Shown in pieces: positions 47,169 to 56,794 of a stretch of 63,916 nucleotides of DNA. The stretch covers positions 1 through 63,916 of the forward strand of contig ONXP01000003.1 in NCBI GenBank assembly GCA_900321865.1, given 5' to 3'. The DNA comes from an uncultured Elusimicrobia bacterium. Its GTDB lineage: Bacteria > RUG730. Each line of letters begins with the position of its first letter. Position 1 is the first letter of the stretch. Below the pieces are notes generated by a model that was not told the origin of the DNA, did not search any database, and saw only the letters and a list, made by a program, of their open reading frames with translations. Both the position numbers and the translations under genes were made by a program.

Positions 47169-47563
47169 TCGCTTTTTTAAAATTTTTTAAAAAAGAGGAA
47201 AGTCCGAACACCATACAGCAAGATACTTTTCGAAAGGAAAGACACATATAGTGCAAATTATATGTGATAGATAGTGTAGCAGAAAATAAACCGCCAAAAT
47301 TTATTTTTAAAAATAAAAAATAATTTTGGTAAGGGTGAAAAAGTGAGGTAAGAGCTCACTATTTATTTTAGTGATAAAATGAATTGACAAACCTTATCTG
47401 GTGCAACTTCAAGTATAGTCCTATAAAAGGTCCGCTGGGCTTCTAAGGACGGGGTAGAAGGCACGAGCATTTTTGCCGCGGTTATTTTTATAACTAGAGA
47501 TAGATGACTATCGCTTTATATTTTTATAAAGAACAGAATTCGGCTTATTTTTTGCCTTATTTT
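47148..47563 (+). ncRNA. rnpB: RNase P RNA
   Basis: The catalytic RNA of tRNA 5' processing. Conserved blocks are in order: ATAGTCGC after P1, GAGGAAAGTCCG at 47195-47206, GGTAAGGGTGAAA at 47328-47340 followed by AAGTGAGGTAAGAGCTCAC, the GATAGATGACTATCGC region near 47497, and ACAGAATTCGGCT at 47533-47545. The P1 helix pairs AAAATAAGGCAAAA (47148-47161) with TTTTGCCTTATTTT at the 3' side (to 47563), so the RNA begins inside the last codons of rnhA. Its length of about 415 is usual. P1 is unusually A+T-rich. Confidence 0.95.
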
Positions 47564-47570
47564 AAAGGTT

Positions 47571-48218
47571 TTGAAAGTGCTAAAAATTTTTAAAATTATC
47601 AATGAAGAAATTGAAAACATTTTTGATAAAGATCCAGCTGTAAAATCAAAATTAGAAGTTATTTTATGTTATCCTGGATTTCAGGCGATAATGTTGCATA
47701 GAATTTCACATTTTTTTTATAGAAAAAAATTTTTTGTATTTGCTAGAATTATTTCTCATATTTCTAGGTTTTTTACAGGAATAGAAATACATCCAGGGGC
47801 TAAAATAGGCAAAAAAGTTTTTATCGATCACGGGATGGGTGTTGTAATAGGAGAAACTGCAATCGTAGGAAATGGTTGCCTTTTATATAAAGGTGCTGTT
47901 CTAGGAGGTGTAAGTCTATCAAAAGGAAAAAGACATCCGACATTAGGAGAAAATGTTGTAGTAGGGACTAATGCCATAGTCTTAGGGAATATCAAAATAG
48001 GAAATAATGCAAAAATTGCAGCAGGTTCTGTAGTATTAAAAAATGTACCACACCATGCTACAGTCGTTGGGATTCCTGGGAAAATTGTCAAAACAAAGTC
48101 TTATCGTTCTATTTTGGAACATAATATAGTTCCAGATCCTTTTTCACATGTAATTCATCATATTTTAAATGAAATAAAAGAACTAAAAGAAGAAATCAAA
48201 ATATCTAAAAAAAAGTAA
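47571..48218 (+). CDS. cysE: Serine O-acetyltransferase
   Basis: 215 residues, TTG start with AAAGG just upstream. The N-terminal helical region (DPAVKSKLEVILCYPGFQAIMLHRISHFFY) is followed by the left-handed parallel beta-helix with hexapeptide repeats: GIEIHPGAKIGKKVFIDHGMGVVIGETAIVG, VLGGVSLSKGKRHPTLGENVVVG, and IKIGNNAKIAAGSVVL, VVGIPGKIV. Makes O-acetylserine for cysteine. Within the rnpB-cysE intergenic space only 7 bases remain, so readthrough from rnpB is likely. Confidence 0.95.
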   Translation: MKVLKIFKIINEEIENIFDKDPAVKSKLEVILCYPGFQAIMLHRISHFFYRKKFFVFARIISHISRFFTGIEIHPGAKIGKKVFIDHGMGVVIGETAIVGNGCLLYKGAVLGGVSLSKGKRHPTLGENVVVGTNAIVLGNIKIGNNAKIAAGSVVLKNVPHHATVVGIPGKIVKTKSYRSILEHNIVPDPFSHVIHHILNEIKELKEEIKISKKK

Positions 48219-48300
48219 AGAAAATCAACATTCAAAATGTCAGATTTTTTGATAAGAAAAATTTAATTTTTCAATTTTTTATATGGTTTATTAAAACTTT

Positions 48301-49230
48301 TTATTTTTTATTTTTTCCGTCAATATCTACGACTACACCAGATGCAGTCAATGGAACATATAAAGGAACTTTTCTGCCGTCCCATCTTTTGGCTTTTTCT
48401 AATTCTATTTCTAATTCTTTTAATTTTATTTCTGTATTGTAATTTTTTGATATTTGGTTGTTATAATAAAGGATAGAATCTGCTTCTATTCTTTTAGCCT
48501 CAGCTTTTGCTTCTGCTTTTACTTTTATGGCATTTGCATTTAGCTCTTCTACTCTTAGAGCTGCTTCAGCTTCTTTTACTCTTTTTAAAGTTTCTTGCTC
48601 TCTTAGGGCGACTTCTTGTTTCATCCTTTCTACTTCTTGTTTACGTTCCATAGTTTTTTGAATCATATTGTCAAAAGAATCAGACCAATCAATGTCATTT
48701 AAATTTACATCTATGATTTTTATCGGAATTTCTTTTAATCTACCCTTCATTTTTTCTAAAATATTTTTAGACATAGTTGTAATATTCATTACTATTTCTT
48801 CCGAAGTCAATTTGCCTATTTCGTCTTTTAAAATTTCTTCTAAAGTCAAATCAATTCTTTTTTCTATGATTAAAGTATTATTATATTCTCTGATTATGTC
48901 TATTAAATATTCAGTATTATATTGCCAATATATAGAAAGATTACAACCTAAAGTTTGCATATCTTTGGTTATGGCTCCATTGGAATTTACCCCGTAGGAA
49001 GTTTTGTGTAAAATTGGGGTAGAGCTTATTTTTTCAATTTTTTGAACAAATGGAATTTTAAATCTCATTCCAGGCAACAAAATATTATTGCCTGGCTTTC
49101 CAAAAGTTAATAAAACTCCTCTATAAGAGGCTCCTATTACTTCAAAACTATTAGCTAAAAATATAACTATAAACAATAAAAAAATTAATCTAACAAAAGA
49201 TTTTTTAATAAATTTTATAAAATTTTCCAT
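48301..49230 (-). CDS. SPFH/prohibitin domain membrane protein
   Basis: 309 residues. One N-terminal membrane helix (FVRLIFLLFIVIFLANSF), then the SPFH domain beginning GASYRGVLLTFGKPGNNILLPGMRFKIPFVQKIEKI, continuing to about residue 190, then a charged coiled coil (EAEAALRVEELNANAIKVKAEAKAEAKRIEADS) typical of flotillin/HflC relatives. Likely forms large rings in the inner membrane and may modulate proteases such as FtsH, by family. Single gene, no HflK partner, no NfeD gene nearby. Confidence 0.85.
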   Translation of the reverse strand: MENFIKFIKKSFVRLIFLLFIVIFLANSFEVIGASYRGVLLTFGKPGNNILLPGMRFKIPFVQKIEKISSTPILHKTSYGVNSNGAITKDMQTLGCNLSIYWQYNTEYLIDIIREYNNTLIIEKRIDLTLEEILKDEIGKLTSEEIVMNITTMSKNILEKMKGRLKEIPIKIIDVNLNDIDWSDSFDNMIQKTMERKQEVERMKQEVALREQETLKRVKEAEAALRVEELNANAIKVKAEAKAEAKRIEADSILYYNNQISKNYNTEIKLKELEIELEKAKRWDGRKVPLYVPLTASGVVVDIDGKNKK

Positions 49231-49338
49231 AAAAAGTTCCTATTTTTTTAATATGAATTTTCAATAATAATAAAAAATGTTTGTAAAATCAATTGTAAAT
49301 TAAAATTTTTAATTATTTATTGTTATAAAAATAAAAAT

Positions 49339-50544
49339 TTAAATAGCTAATCTAATGCTAAAATTTGCACCAACATTTTCAGATTCAAAATTATAACTAG
49401 CACCCAATCCTATTTTAAATAAAAAAAGGCTGAACCCAAGGCCTCCAAAAATTACAGGATGAAAATAATCAAAAGAATTTAGCTCGTTGGACTTTTTTAT
49501 TTCTTTAGGCAAAATAGAATTTATTATAGCAGCTTCTGCTCCACTGGTTTTGGTAATATAGCTCCAATTAGGACTTGCTGAAAGTTCAGTAGATGCAGAC
49601 AAAGGAGTTAAAAATTTTAGTCCGGCAAAAACATCTAAAAATATAGTTTTTACATCAGCTTGTGCACCAATACTGAGAGATGTCTGGTCAAAATTAAATT
49701 TTGCATCGCCTTGAGGATCCGAAATATTTAGATCTCCTGCTGTGTGATAAATGCCTAAAACTCCAGATGCTTTAATTTTTAAAAGATTTGGTCCAATGTT
49801 TAAAAAATTATATCTAACATCTCCAGCTATATTAGAATATTTAAAGTTAAAATCGTTTGATAAGGAAATATCTTTTGTATCTAAACTCATAAAAGATAAA
49901 CCTATATCAAATGGTAAAACAAAACCACCTATTCTGGCATTTATAGAAGCCGTTGGAAAGATTAATTTATTTTCTAAAAAACTAGGAATATCTGAATAAA
50001 AATCTTTTTTTAAATCTTGTCTAAAATCCTGCATACCTAGAGCATCTGTAAGATCAAAAAGCGGAGAAGCATCAAATGTAGCTACAGAAAAATCTACCCC
50101 CAGCCCTAAATGAAATCCAGGAAAAAAATGACCTATATATGAATTTGGCCAAGTATTTTGCATACTAGAAGAATCTATTAAACCATATGTAAGATTTTTT
50201 GAAAAATTTCCAAAACTTGTATTTATTGTATTTTTTAAGACATCGTAATCGTTTATATATTGAGATCCTTCTTCTAATAAATATTCGGTTGCTATATTAA
50301 AATACGGCATAATTTCTTTTTCATGATCTTTAAAATAATCTTTGTATTCTTCTGGTAAAAGATTAACTCCAGACATTATTAAATTTTCATTTATGCCCAG
50401 ATCTTCCATCAGTCCTGCCAAGGCATCAGGAATAGTAATACTGATAGGCATTCCGTCATTACCAATAATGCCAGTATTGTAATCCTTTGCAAACAAATAA
50501 CTAGAAAAACAAATTACGAGAAATAACAAAAAAATTTTTTTCAT
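49339..50544 (-). CDS. Putative outer-membrane beta-barrel protein
   Basis: 401 residues with a signal peptide (MKKIFLLFLVICFSSYLFA). The first half is acidic and helical. From about residue 120 it reads as alternating beta strands with glycine and aromatic residues (FPGFHLGLGVDFSVATFD, SINARIGGFVLPFDIGLSFM, KASGVLGIYHTAGDLN, FGGLGFSLFLFKIGLGASYNFE) and ends GANFSIRLAI. The pattern WPNSYIGHFFPGFHLG recalls spirochaete outer-membrane proteins, but that is from memory. No barrel family can be named. It lies next to rluD on the same strand. Confidence 0.7.
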   Translation of the reverse strand: MKKIFLLFLVICFSSYLFAKDYNTGIIGNDGMPISITIPDALAGLMEDLGINENLIMSGVNLLPEEYKDYFKDHEKEIMPYFNIATEYLLEEGSQYINDYDVLKNTINTSFGNFSKNLTYGLIDSSSMQNTWPNSYIGHFFPGFHLGLGVDFSVATFDASPLFDLTDALGMQDFRQDLKKDFYSDIPSFLENKLIFPTASINARIGGFVLPFDIGLSFMSLDTKDISLSNDFNFKYSNIAGDVRYNFLNIGPNLLKIKASGVLGIYHTAGDLNISDPQGDAKFNFDQTSLSIGAQADVKTIFLDVFAGLKFLTPLSASTELSASPNWSYITKTSGAEAAIINSILPKEIKKSNELNSFDYFHPVIFGGLGFSLFLFKIGLGASYNFESENVGANFSIRLAI

Positions 50545-50559
50545 ACAATAAAAAACTCC

Positions 50560-51540
50560 TTATAAATTTAAATTTTTGTAGAAACTAATTATTTTTTGAA
50601 AATCATTTGGAATTTTTGCCTCCATATTTAAAAATTTTTTACTTTTTGGATGGAAAAAAGAAATGCTTTTAGCATGCAAAAGAGTTCTAGGAAGTAAATT
50701 AGGAAAATTCTGATTAAATATTTTATATTTTACTCCATATACTGAATCATTTATTATTGGATAGCCTACATAAGATAAATGTAATCGAATTTGATGAGTT
50801 CTGCCAGTCTCTGGAAGAGCCTTTATGAGGACTATATTATCTTTATATTTTTCCAAAACTCTAAAGTTAGTTACGGAAGTCTTTGCATTAATGTCATTGT
50901 CAAAGGAGAGTGCCATTTTTTTTCTATCTAATTTTGATCTAGTAATTTTTATATTGATTTTACCTTCGTCTAGATCTGATTTTTTATAACATATTGCCAA
51001 ATATTCTTTTTTTATTTTTCTGGTTTCAAATTGCTTAGCCAAGGATTTCATAGCAAGTTCATTTTTGGCAATAATCATAATTCCGCTGGTCTCTTTATCT
51101 AATCTATGGACTATTCCAGGTCTTACGAAATTTTTATCTAAGCTAGGCAAATTGGAAAAATGAAACATAAGTGCATTGACCAAAGTCCCGGTATAATTGC
51201 CACATGCAGGATGCACAACCATATTGCTAGGCTTATTTATGACGACAATGTCTTCGTCTTCGTATATTATGTCTAGTGAAATATTTTCACTTTTTATGTC
51301 TAATTCATCAGAATTATTTTCTATATTTTCTACTTCTATTATGTCATCTTTTTTTAATTTGTAACTATTAGAAACTAAATTTTTGTTAACTTTAATATTA
51401 TTTTTTTTTAAAAGTTTTTGGAAATGTGTCCTAGAAAATTCTGGAAATTTGTTTTTTAAAAAAAAATCTAATCTTTTCCCTAAAAAATCTAAATTTTCAG
51501 AAACATTTATTGTGATATTTTTTTCTTTAGATAAATCCAT
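50560..51540 (-). CDS. 23S rRNA pseudouridine synthase (RluD/RluA family)
   Basis: 326 residues starting MDLSKEKNITINVS (ATG at 51540); an upstream ATG at 51570 lies further inside lgt. N-terminal S4-like domain (RLDFFLKNKFPEFSRTHFQKLLKK), then the catalytic domain: YEDEDIVVINKPSNMVVHP, GIVHRLDKETSGIMIIAKN with the catalytic Asp, GRTHQIRLHLSYVGYPI. Modifies helix 69 or related positions of 23S rRNA. The start overlaps lgt by 34 bases. Confidence 0.9.
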   Translation of the reverse strand: MDLSKEKNITINVSENLDFLGKRLDFFLKNKFPEFSRTHFQKLLKKNNIKVNKNLVSNSYKLKKDDIIEVENIENNSDELDIKSENISLDIIYEDEDIVVINKPSNMVVHPACGNYTGTLVNALMFHFSNLPSLDKNFVRPGIVHRLDKETSGIMIIAKNELAMKSLAKQFETRKIKKEYLAICYKKSDLDEGKINIKITRSKLDRKKMALSFDNDINAKTSVTNFRVLEKYKDNIVLIKALPETGRTHQIRLHLSYVGYPIINDSVYGVKYKIFNQNFPNLLPRTLLHAKSISFFHPKSKKFLNMEAKIPNDFQKIISFYKNLNL

Positions 51541-52265
51541 AAATAAATTCCAAATAAAAATATAAAACAAGATATAAATTGCCCAACAGACAAAAACAAA
51601 ATATTTCCTCTATCATCTCCTCTAAAAAATTCAATAAAAAATCTAAACATAGAATAATAAATTAGGTATAAGCTCGTGATTTTTCCATCAAGATTTTTGT
51701 TTTTTGAATATTTATACAAGAAAAAAAATAATGAAAAATTAAAAATTGCTTCAAAAAGTTGAACCGGTAAAAGTTTTATATTGATTGGAGCTAGACAATT
51801 TTGATTTTTATATACTACTCCTAAAATAGAGTTTGTTTCTTTTCCATAGCAGCATCCCGCCATAAAGCATCCAATTCTTCCAAAAGCATGGGCGAGCGGA
51901 ATATTTATCGTCAAGAGATCTGTTATATTAAAGAGAGGAATTTTATATTTTTTAAGGTAAAATATAAGAAAAATAAATCCTACTATAAATCCTCCAAAAA
52001 AAACTAATCCTCCGTTCCAAATTTTAAATATTTCTATAGGATTTTGATAAAAAAATTTAAAATTTATGATAATGTATAGACCTCTTGCACCTAATAATCC
52101 GGCAAAAAAAATCGAAAAAATTAAATTTTCTAAAAATTTTTCATCATACCCGTAAGATTTGGCTTTTTTGATAAAAATATTGACGGCTATAATAAAACCT
52201 ATAGCTATGCAAAAACCATAAGTGTAAATTTTTAAAAATCCTAAATTTAATAAAATAGGATGCAT
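51507..52265 (-). CDS. lgt: Prolipoprotein diacylglyceryl transferase
   Basis: 252 residues, seven hydrophobic segments. The Lgt signature HAFGRIGCFMAGCCYGKET contains the family HGGL/GRxGN-like region, and RGLYIIINF and FRFFIEFFRGDDRGNILFLSVGQFISC match the conserved Arg and late motif. It attaches diacylglycerol to the lipobox cysteine of proteins such as the PpiC lipoprotein at 38528. Upstream of rluD with overlap, forming a two-gene unit on the minus strand. Confidence 0.94.
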   Translation of the reverse strand: MHPILLNLGFLKIYTYGFCIAIGFIIAVNIFIKKAKSYGYDEKFLENLIFSIFFAGLLGARGLYIIINFKFFYQNPIEIFKIWNGGLVFFGGFIVGFIFLIFYLKKYKIPLFNITDLLTINIPLAHAFGRIGCFMAGCCYGKETNSILGVVYKNQNCLAPINIKLLPVQLFEAIFNFSLFFFLYKYSKNKNLDGKITSLYLIYYSMFRFFIEFFRGDDRGNILFLSVGQFISCFIFLFGIYLWIYLKKKISQ

Positions 52266-52404
52266 AAAATATCCTTTTCTATAAATAGTGAAATCTATTT
52301 AAAATATTTTTGTAAAAATAATTCATAAAACAAAAATTATTATATATTATTTTTCTTGGATTTTAAAATTGAATATTTTTAATACAATTTAACGAACTTG
52401 AAAT

Positions 52405-52704
52405 TTGTATTATAGAAACAATTTTAAGAATGAAAAATTTAAGAAAAATATAAAAAATGACAAAAATTTATCGATATACGAAGAGATTTTATATAAAAAT
52501 GCAGAAAATTTAAATAAAATATGGAAAAAAATGAAATTTTCTATTATTTTGCTTTTAGTTTTATTTTTTGTCGTAACTTTTTTGCATAAACCATTTAATA
52601 TTCACAAAAATAAAACTTGGATTTTTAAATTTCATGAAATTTTAGAATGGATTTTAATTATTCAAGGAATGATTGTATTAAATGAATTTTTTAAATTAAT
52701 ATAA
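52405..52704 (+). CDS. Small membrane protein, unknown
   Basis: 99 residues read from a TTG at 52405. A charged N-terminal 40 residues, then two hydrophobic helices (about 44-62 and 80-97). No ribosome site is visible at this start; the first internal in-frame ATG is at residue 43, which would leave little more than the helices. No family recognised. Base composition matches the surroundings. It could be real or a chance frame in a region that also holds a decayed methylase. Confidence 0.4.
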   Translation: MYYRNNFKNEKFKKNIKNDKNLSIYEEILYKNAENLNKIWKKMKFSIILLLVLFFVVTFLHKPFNIHKNKTWIFKFHEILEWILIIQGMIVLNEFFKLI

Positions 52705-52877
52705 AAATTAAAATTTTAAAATTAAAATTAAAAGTCATAGAAAAGATTTAAATTTTGTAAAATAATTTTATTAATTAAATATTTTAACAAAAAATAAAAC
52801 GAAGATCTAAAAACCTAGAATGTTTATTTTTATATTATAATTCAAGTTTAAAATGCTTAAAAAAGGATAAAATATAT

Positions 52878-53298
52878 TTGAAAGTCTTAAAAGAAAACTC
52901 AAAGTATATTATAAATCACAAGAATTTAGCTGATGGTCTAGATCTTTTAGCAGATATTTATGATGAAAGTATTGGAGCAACTTTTTTTGACCCTCAGTAT
53001 AGAGGAGTTTTAGATAAACTAAAATATGGAAATGAGGGTAAAGAAAGAGGAAAGGAGAGATCAGAGCTTATTCAGATGGAGGAAAATATCATTATTTCAT
53101 CTCGTGCAATGGCGATAGATAATCTTGATAATTTTATAAATGATTGTGAATAAGGGAAATATTATAGAAAGAATCATATCTTTGCACAAAAAAATAGTTA
53201 AATCATCAAATTATAAATTAGATGGAAATGAGCCAGATTTTATTGTTTTTAAGTTAGATAAATCAAAAATTTTTTTTAATGTTGTCAATTTTTGTTAA
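52878..53298 (+). pseudogene. DNA methyltransferase N-terminal remnant
   Basis: The first 91 codons (to 53153) encode an N-terminal segment with [23 protein letters not shown], which I recognise as the DPQY-containing catalytic region of a family of DNA methyltransferases, where DPPY is replaced by DPQY; those run to 250 residues or more. Here homology is lost after SELIQM, just before the expected LPQM...FI continuation, and the frame stops. A second frame from GTG 53147 continues for about 50 codons ([16 protein letters not shown]) to a stop at 53298. It is probably the residue of a deletion, but I do not recognise its origin. The AdoMet-binding half is missing, so this is not functional. 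Confidence 0.6.
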
Positions 53299-53300
53299 AA

Positions 53301-54029
53301 TTATTTGATAGCTAAAATGCTAACAAAATTTAAAATTTGTATCAAAATTCTAATTTCTGTAAATCCTATATTTTTTAATCTTTCTATATGAAAATCTAAA
53401 CTTTCTGGGATTAAAATGCCTTTTAGTGCTTCTTTTTTGTTTTTTATTTCTGCATCAGAATATCCATTTGATTTTTTGTATGAAAAGTATAAATTTGTAT
53501 AAAAGTCTTTTAAGTTTTCGTTTTCAAAGATAATTTTTTCAGATAAAATTATCCCTCCGCCATCCTCTAAACCATTGAAAATATTTTTTAAAAATTCTAA
53601 CTTTTTATTTTTTGGAAGAAATTGCAAAATAAAATTCAAAATTCCGAACGAAAATTTATTTATTTTTATATCGCATACATCGGATACTAAAAAATTAATA
53701 TCTATATTAGAATATCTTTGTTTCAAATCTAAAATTATAGGTTTCACCTTTAAAGACATAGCCTCGGAATTATCTACGGCTATTACTTTAAAGTTTTTCA
53801 TTTTATTAGCTTCTATTACAGATTTCGTCGATTTTAATAAAGAAGCTCCAAAATCATAACAAATGTCTTTATCCTTTATAAAATTTTTAGAAACAAGGCC
53901 AGTAAGTTTTAAAAAAATCTCGTATCCTGGAATGGACCTAGAAATCATATTGTCAAAAACTCCAGCAACTTCTTTATCAAATACAAATTTTTCTTTTTTT
54001 TCTAAAAAAATATTGTCAAATTTTTCCAT
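53301..54029 (-). CDS. cmoA: Carboxy-S-adenosyl-L-methionine synthase
   Basis: 242 residues aligning end to end with CmoA: FDKEVAGVFDNMISRSIPGYEIFLKL, DICYDFGASLLKSTKSV (AdoMet loop), VIAVDNSEAMSL, ILNFILQFLP, GGIILSEKIIFE, NGYSDAEIKNKKEAL and LKNIGFTEI. CmoA makes carboxy-AdoMet from prephenate and AdoMet, which CmoB uses to form cmo5U34 in tRNA. CmoB is not in the window. Most known in gamma and epsilon proteobacteria, so its presence may help place the organism. The 3' end lies 2 bases from the methylase remnant. Confidence 0.88.
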   Translation of the reverse strand: MEKFDNIFLEKKEKFVFDKEVAGVFDNMISRSIPGYEIFLKLTGLVSKNFIKDKDICYDFGASLLKSTKSVIEANKMKNFKVIAVDNSEAMSLKVKPIILDLKQRYSNIDINFLVSDVCDIKINKFSFGILNFILQFLPKNKKLEFLKNIFNGLEDGGGIILSEKIIFENENLKDFYTNLYFSYKKSNGYSDAEIKNKKEALKGILIPESLDFHIERLKNIGFTEIRILIQILNFVSILAIK

Positions 54030-54080
54030 AAAATCATTTTTTATTTTTAATTTTGAAAATTTAAATTTAAAAACCTAAAC

Positions 54081-56786
54081 CTAAACAAGATTTTCCAAAT
54101 TTAGATTTAATTTTTCTTTTTTTTCTAAAAACAGATTATATTTTTCTTTTACTTTTTCAATTTCATCTTTTGGAGCATTTGATAAAAATTTTTCATTTTT
54201 TAATTTTTTTTCTATTTTTTCAATTTCAGAATTTAATTCTTTTATTTTTTTTAAAGTTTTCAATTTTTCTTCTTCAAAATTTATCAAGCCTTCGAGTAAA
54301 ACAAAAACTTGATATTTATCAGTTACGACGACTTTTGATTTTTTTGGAATTTCTAGATTTTCACCTTGGACAATATTATTAATTTTTGTTAAAGATTTTA
54401 TGTAAAATTCTAAATCTTTACTAAGCTTGAAATTATTTTTGTTATACGAAATGAAAAAAGTAGAATTTTCTATCCCGGAAATATTTAAATCTTTTTTTAT
54501 ATTTCTAATGGCAGTAATTACTTCTATCATAGAATTTATAGAATTTTTTACATCATTGTCAGAAATATTTAAGTCTTTTTCTAAAAAATTTTCATTTCTT
54601 GCTAAATCTTTATTTTCTAAATTTAAAATTTTATTAATATTTTCGTTAATTTCCTCAGTGATAAAAGGGATTATTGGATTTATTAAATTGATAATATTAT
54701 CTAAAACATATACCAAAATGCTGTATGTCAAAATTTTTTTATTTTCATCTTCGGTATAAATTTTGGGTTTTGAAAATTCTATGTATAAATCGCAATATTT
54801 ATTCCAAATAAATTCATACATTATCCTAGACATCATCGAAAAATCTAATTTTTGATAAAAATTTTTCACCGCAATTTTGAGATCTTTTAATTCTAGCAAA
54901 ATCCATTTATCTGTTATGTCAAAATTATTAAAATTTTGTTCAATGTCTTTTTTTGACAAAAGTTTTATATTTTTGTTTTGTAAAAAATTGTCCAGATTAG
55001 TCAAGACAAATCTAGATGCATTCCATAATTTATTGCAAAAGTTTCGGCTCATAATAAATGTTTCGTTGGAAACTTGTAAATCTCTCCCCATAATTCCATT
55101 ATAAATTAACGAAAATCTAATAGCATCTACTCCAAATTCTTCTATTATGTCTAGGGGATTTATGACATTTCCTAAGGATTTACTCATTTTTTTCCCAAAT
55201 TTATCCCTTACTATTCCGTGGATGTAAACTTTTTTAAACGGAACTTCTCCTCTGAATTTTAGTCCCATCATTATCATTCTGGCAACCCAGAGATATAAAA
55301 TTTCATGACCTGTTGCCAAAATTTCTGTTGGATAGTAATATGATAAGTTTTCTTCATCATTTGGGAATCCCAAAGTTGAAAGTGGCCAAAGACTAGACGA
55401 AAACCAAGTGTCTAAAACATCTTCTTCCATTGTAAAATTATTTTTATTATGACATTTAGGACATTCACTAGGTTTTTCTCTAGATACTATGATGGTAGGA
55501 TTATTATTTTCGTCAGAGCATTCATTGCAATACCAGATGGGAATTCTGTGCCCCCACCAAATTTGTCGCGAAATGCACCAATCATGAAGAGAATTCATCC
55601 AGTTAAAAAACGGATTTTCCCAGCTATTTGGAGTGAATACGACTTTTTTTTCTTTGACCACATTTATAGCCATTTTAGCCATTTCTTTTGTGTTCAAAAA
55701 ATATTGCATAGAAATATTTGGCTCTATCGGAGTATGACATCTATAACATACTGAAATATTGTTTTTATAAGGAATTTTTTCTTCTAAATATCCTAATGTT
55801 TCCAATTCTTTCGCAACTTCTTCCCTTGCTATAAATCTGTCTAAAAGGTGAAATTTTTCTGGAATAAATTTTAGTGGCATAATATGTCCAAAATCATCGA
55901 TTACTTTTATAAATTCTAAATTGTGCCTTTTAGCCGTTTCATAATCGTTTATGTCGTGAGATGGAGTAATTTTTACCGCTCCGGTTCCAAAATTTATATC
56001 CACCATTTCGTCAGCAATAACTTTTATTTTTCTATTTACAATTGGCAAAACTAAATTTTTCCCGATTATATTTTTGTATCTTTCGTCATTGGGATTGACA
56101 GCTACAGCAGTATCTCCAAACATCGTCTCAGGCCTAGTCGTCGCTACCACTAAAAAATTATCAGAATTTTCAAAAAAATATTTAATTTTCCACAAAAAAC
56201 CATTTTGCATTTCATGTTCTACTTCTATATCAGACAAGGCCGTTTGGCACCTAGGACAAAAAGAAGTCATCCTATTTCCTCTGTATATTAAGCCTTCGTC
56301 ATAAAGTTTTTTAAATGCAAAAAATACAGCCTCTTCACAATTTTTGTCCATTGTAAATCTAGTTCTTTCCCAGTCCAAGAGGCATCCTAATTTTTTTAAT
56401 TGCATCAAAATAGTGTCGCCGGTTTCTTCTCTCCATTTCCACATAATCTCTAAAAATTTTTTTCTGCCTAGATCATTTTTTTTAATGTTTTTTTTGAGAA
56501 GCATTTTTTCGACAATGTTTTGTGTGGCTATTCCGCCATGATCTGTTCCTGGGATCCAGCAGGTATTATATCCGTGCTTTTTGGCAAATCTTATAAAAGT
56601 ATCCTGGAGGGTATTGTTTAGTGCATGCCCCATATGAAGAGCTCCTGTAATATTGGGAGGAGGAATAACGACAGAAAAGGATTTTTTATCTTTGGAAATA
56701 GTTGAATGATTGATTTTATTTTTTATCCAATAATTATACCATTTTTCTTCGATCATTTTGGGATTAAATTTTGATTCTATATTCAT
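54081..56786 (-). CDS. valS: Valyl-tRNA synthetase
   Basis: A 901-residue class I synthetase. HIGH motif as GALHMGHALN, editing CP1 domain with VVATTRPETMFGDTAVAVNP and PNITSSHDINDYE-like ITPSHDINDY, zinc-like Cys pairs (CYRCHTP, CNECS, CPKCHNKN), DTWFSSSLWPLSTLGFP, KMSKS as GKKMSKSLGNV, anticodon domain and the C-terminal coiled-coil arm (LKKIKELNSEIEKIEKKLKNE) that contacts the tRNA. Complete. Followed by cmoA. Confidence 0.97.
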   Translation of the reverse strand: MNIESKFNPKMIEEKWYNYWIKNKINHSTISKDKKSFSVVIPPPNITGALHMGHALNNTLQDTFIRFAKKHGYNTCWIPGTDHGGIATQNIVEKMLLKKNIKKNDLGRKKFLEIMWKWREETGDTILMQLKKLGCLLDWERTRFTMDKNCEEAVFFAFKKLYDEGLIYRGNRMTSFCPRCQTALSDIEVEHEMQNGFLWKIKYFFENSDNFLVVATTRPETMFGDTAVAVNPNDERYKNIIGKNLVLPIVNRKIKVIADEMVDINFGTGAVKITPSHDINDYETAKRHNLEFIKVIDDFGHIMPLKFIPEKFHLLDRFIAREEVAKELETLGYLEEKIPYKNNISVCYRCHTPIEPNISMQYFLNTKEMAKMAINVVKEKKVVFTPNSWENPFFNWMNSLHDWCISRQIWWGHRIPIWYCNECSDENNNPTIIVSREKPSECPKCHNKNNFTMEEDVLDTWFSSSLWPLSTLGFPNDEENLSYYYPTEILATGHEILYLWVARMIMMGLKFRGEVPFKKVYIHGIVRDKFGKKMSKSLGNVINPLDIIEEFGVDAIRFSLIYNGIMGRDLQVSNETFIMSRNFCNKLWNASRFVLTNLDNFLQNKNIKLLSKKDIEQNFNNFDITDKWILLELKDLKIAVKNFYQKLDFSMMSRIMYEFIWNKYCDLYIEFSKPKIYTEDENKKILTYSILVYVLDNIINLINPIIPFITEEINENINKILNLENKDLARNENFLEKDLNISDNDVKNSINSMIEVITAIRNIKKDLNISGIENSTFFISYNKNNFKLSKDLEFYIKSLTKINNIVQGENLEIPKKSKVVVTDKYQVFVLLEGLINFEEEKLKTLKKIKELNSEIEKIEKKLKNEKFLSNAPKDEIEKVKEKYNLFLEKKEKLNLNLENLV

Positions 56787-56794
56787 TTTTGCCT

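Noticed and set aside
52405-53153. Two small plus-strand frames as an operon with a new function
   Set aside because: The second contains a recognisable methylase fragment, and the first has no ribosome site; no shared function is supported.
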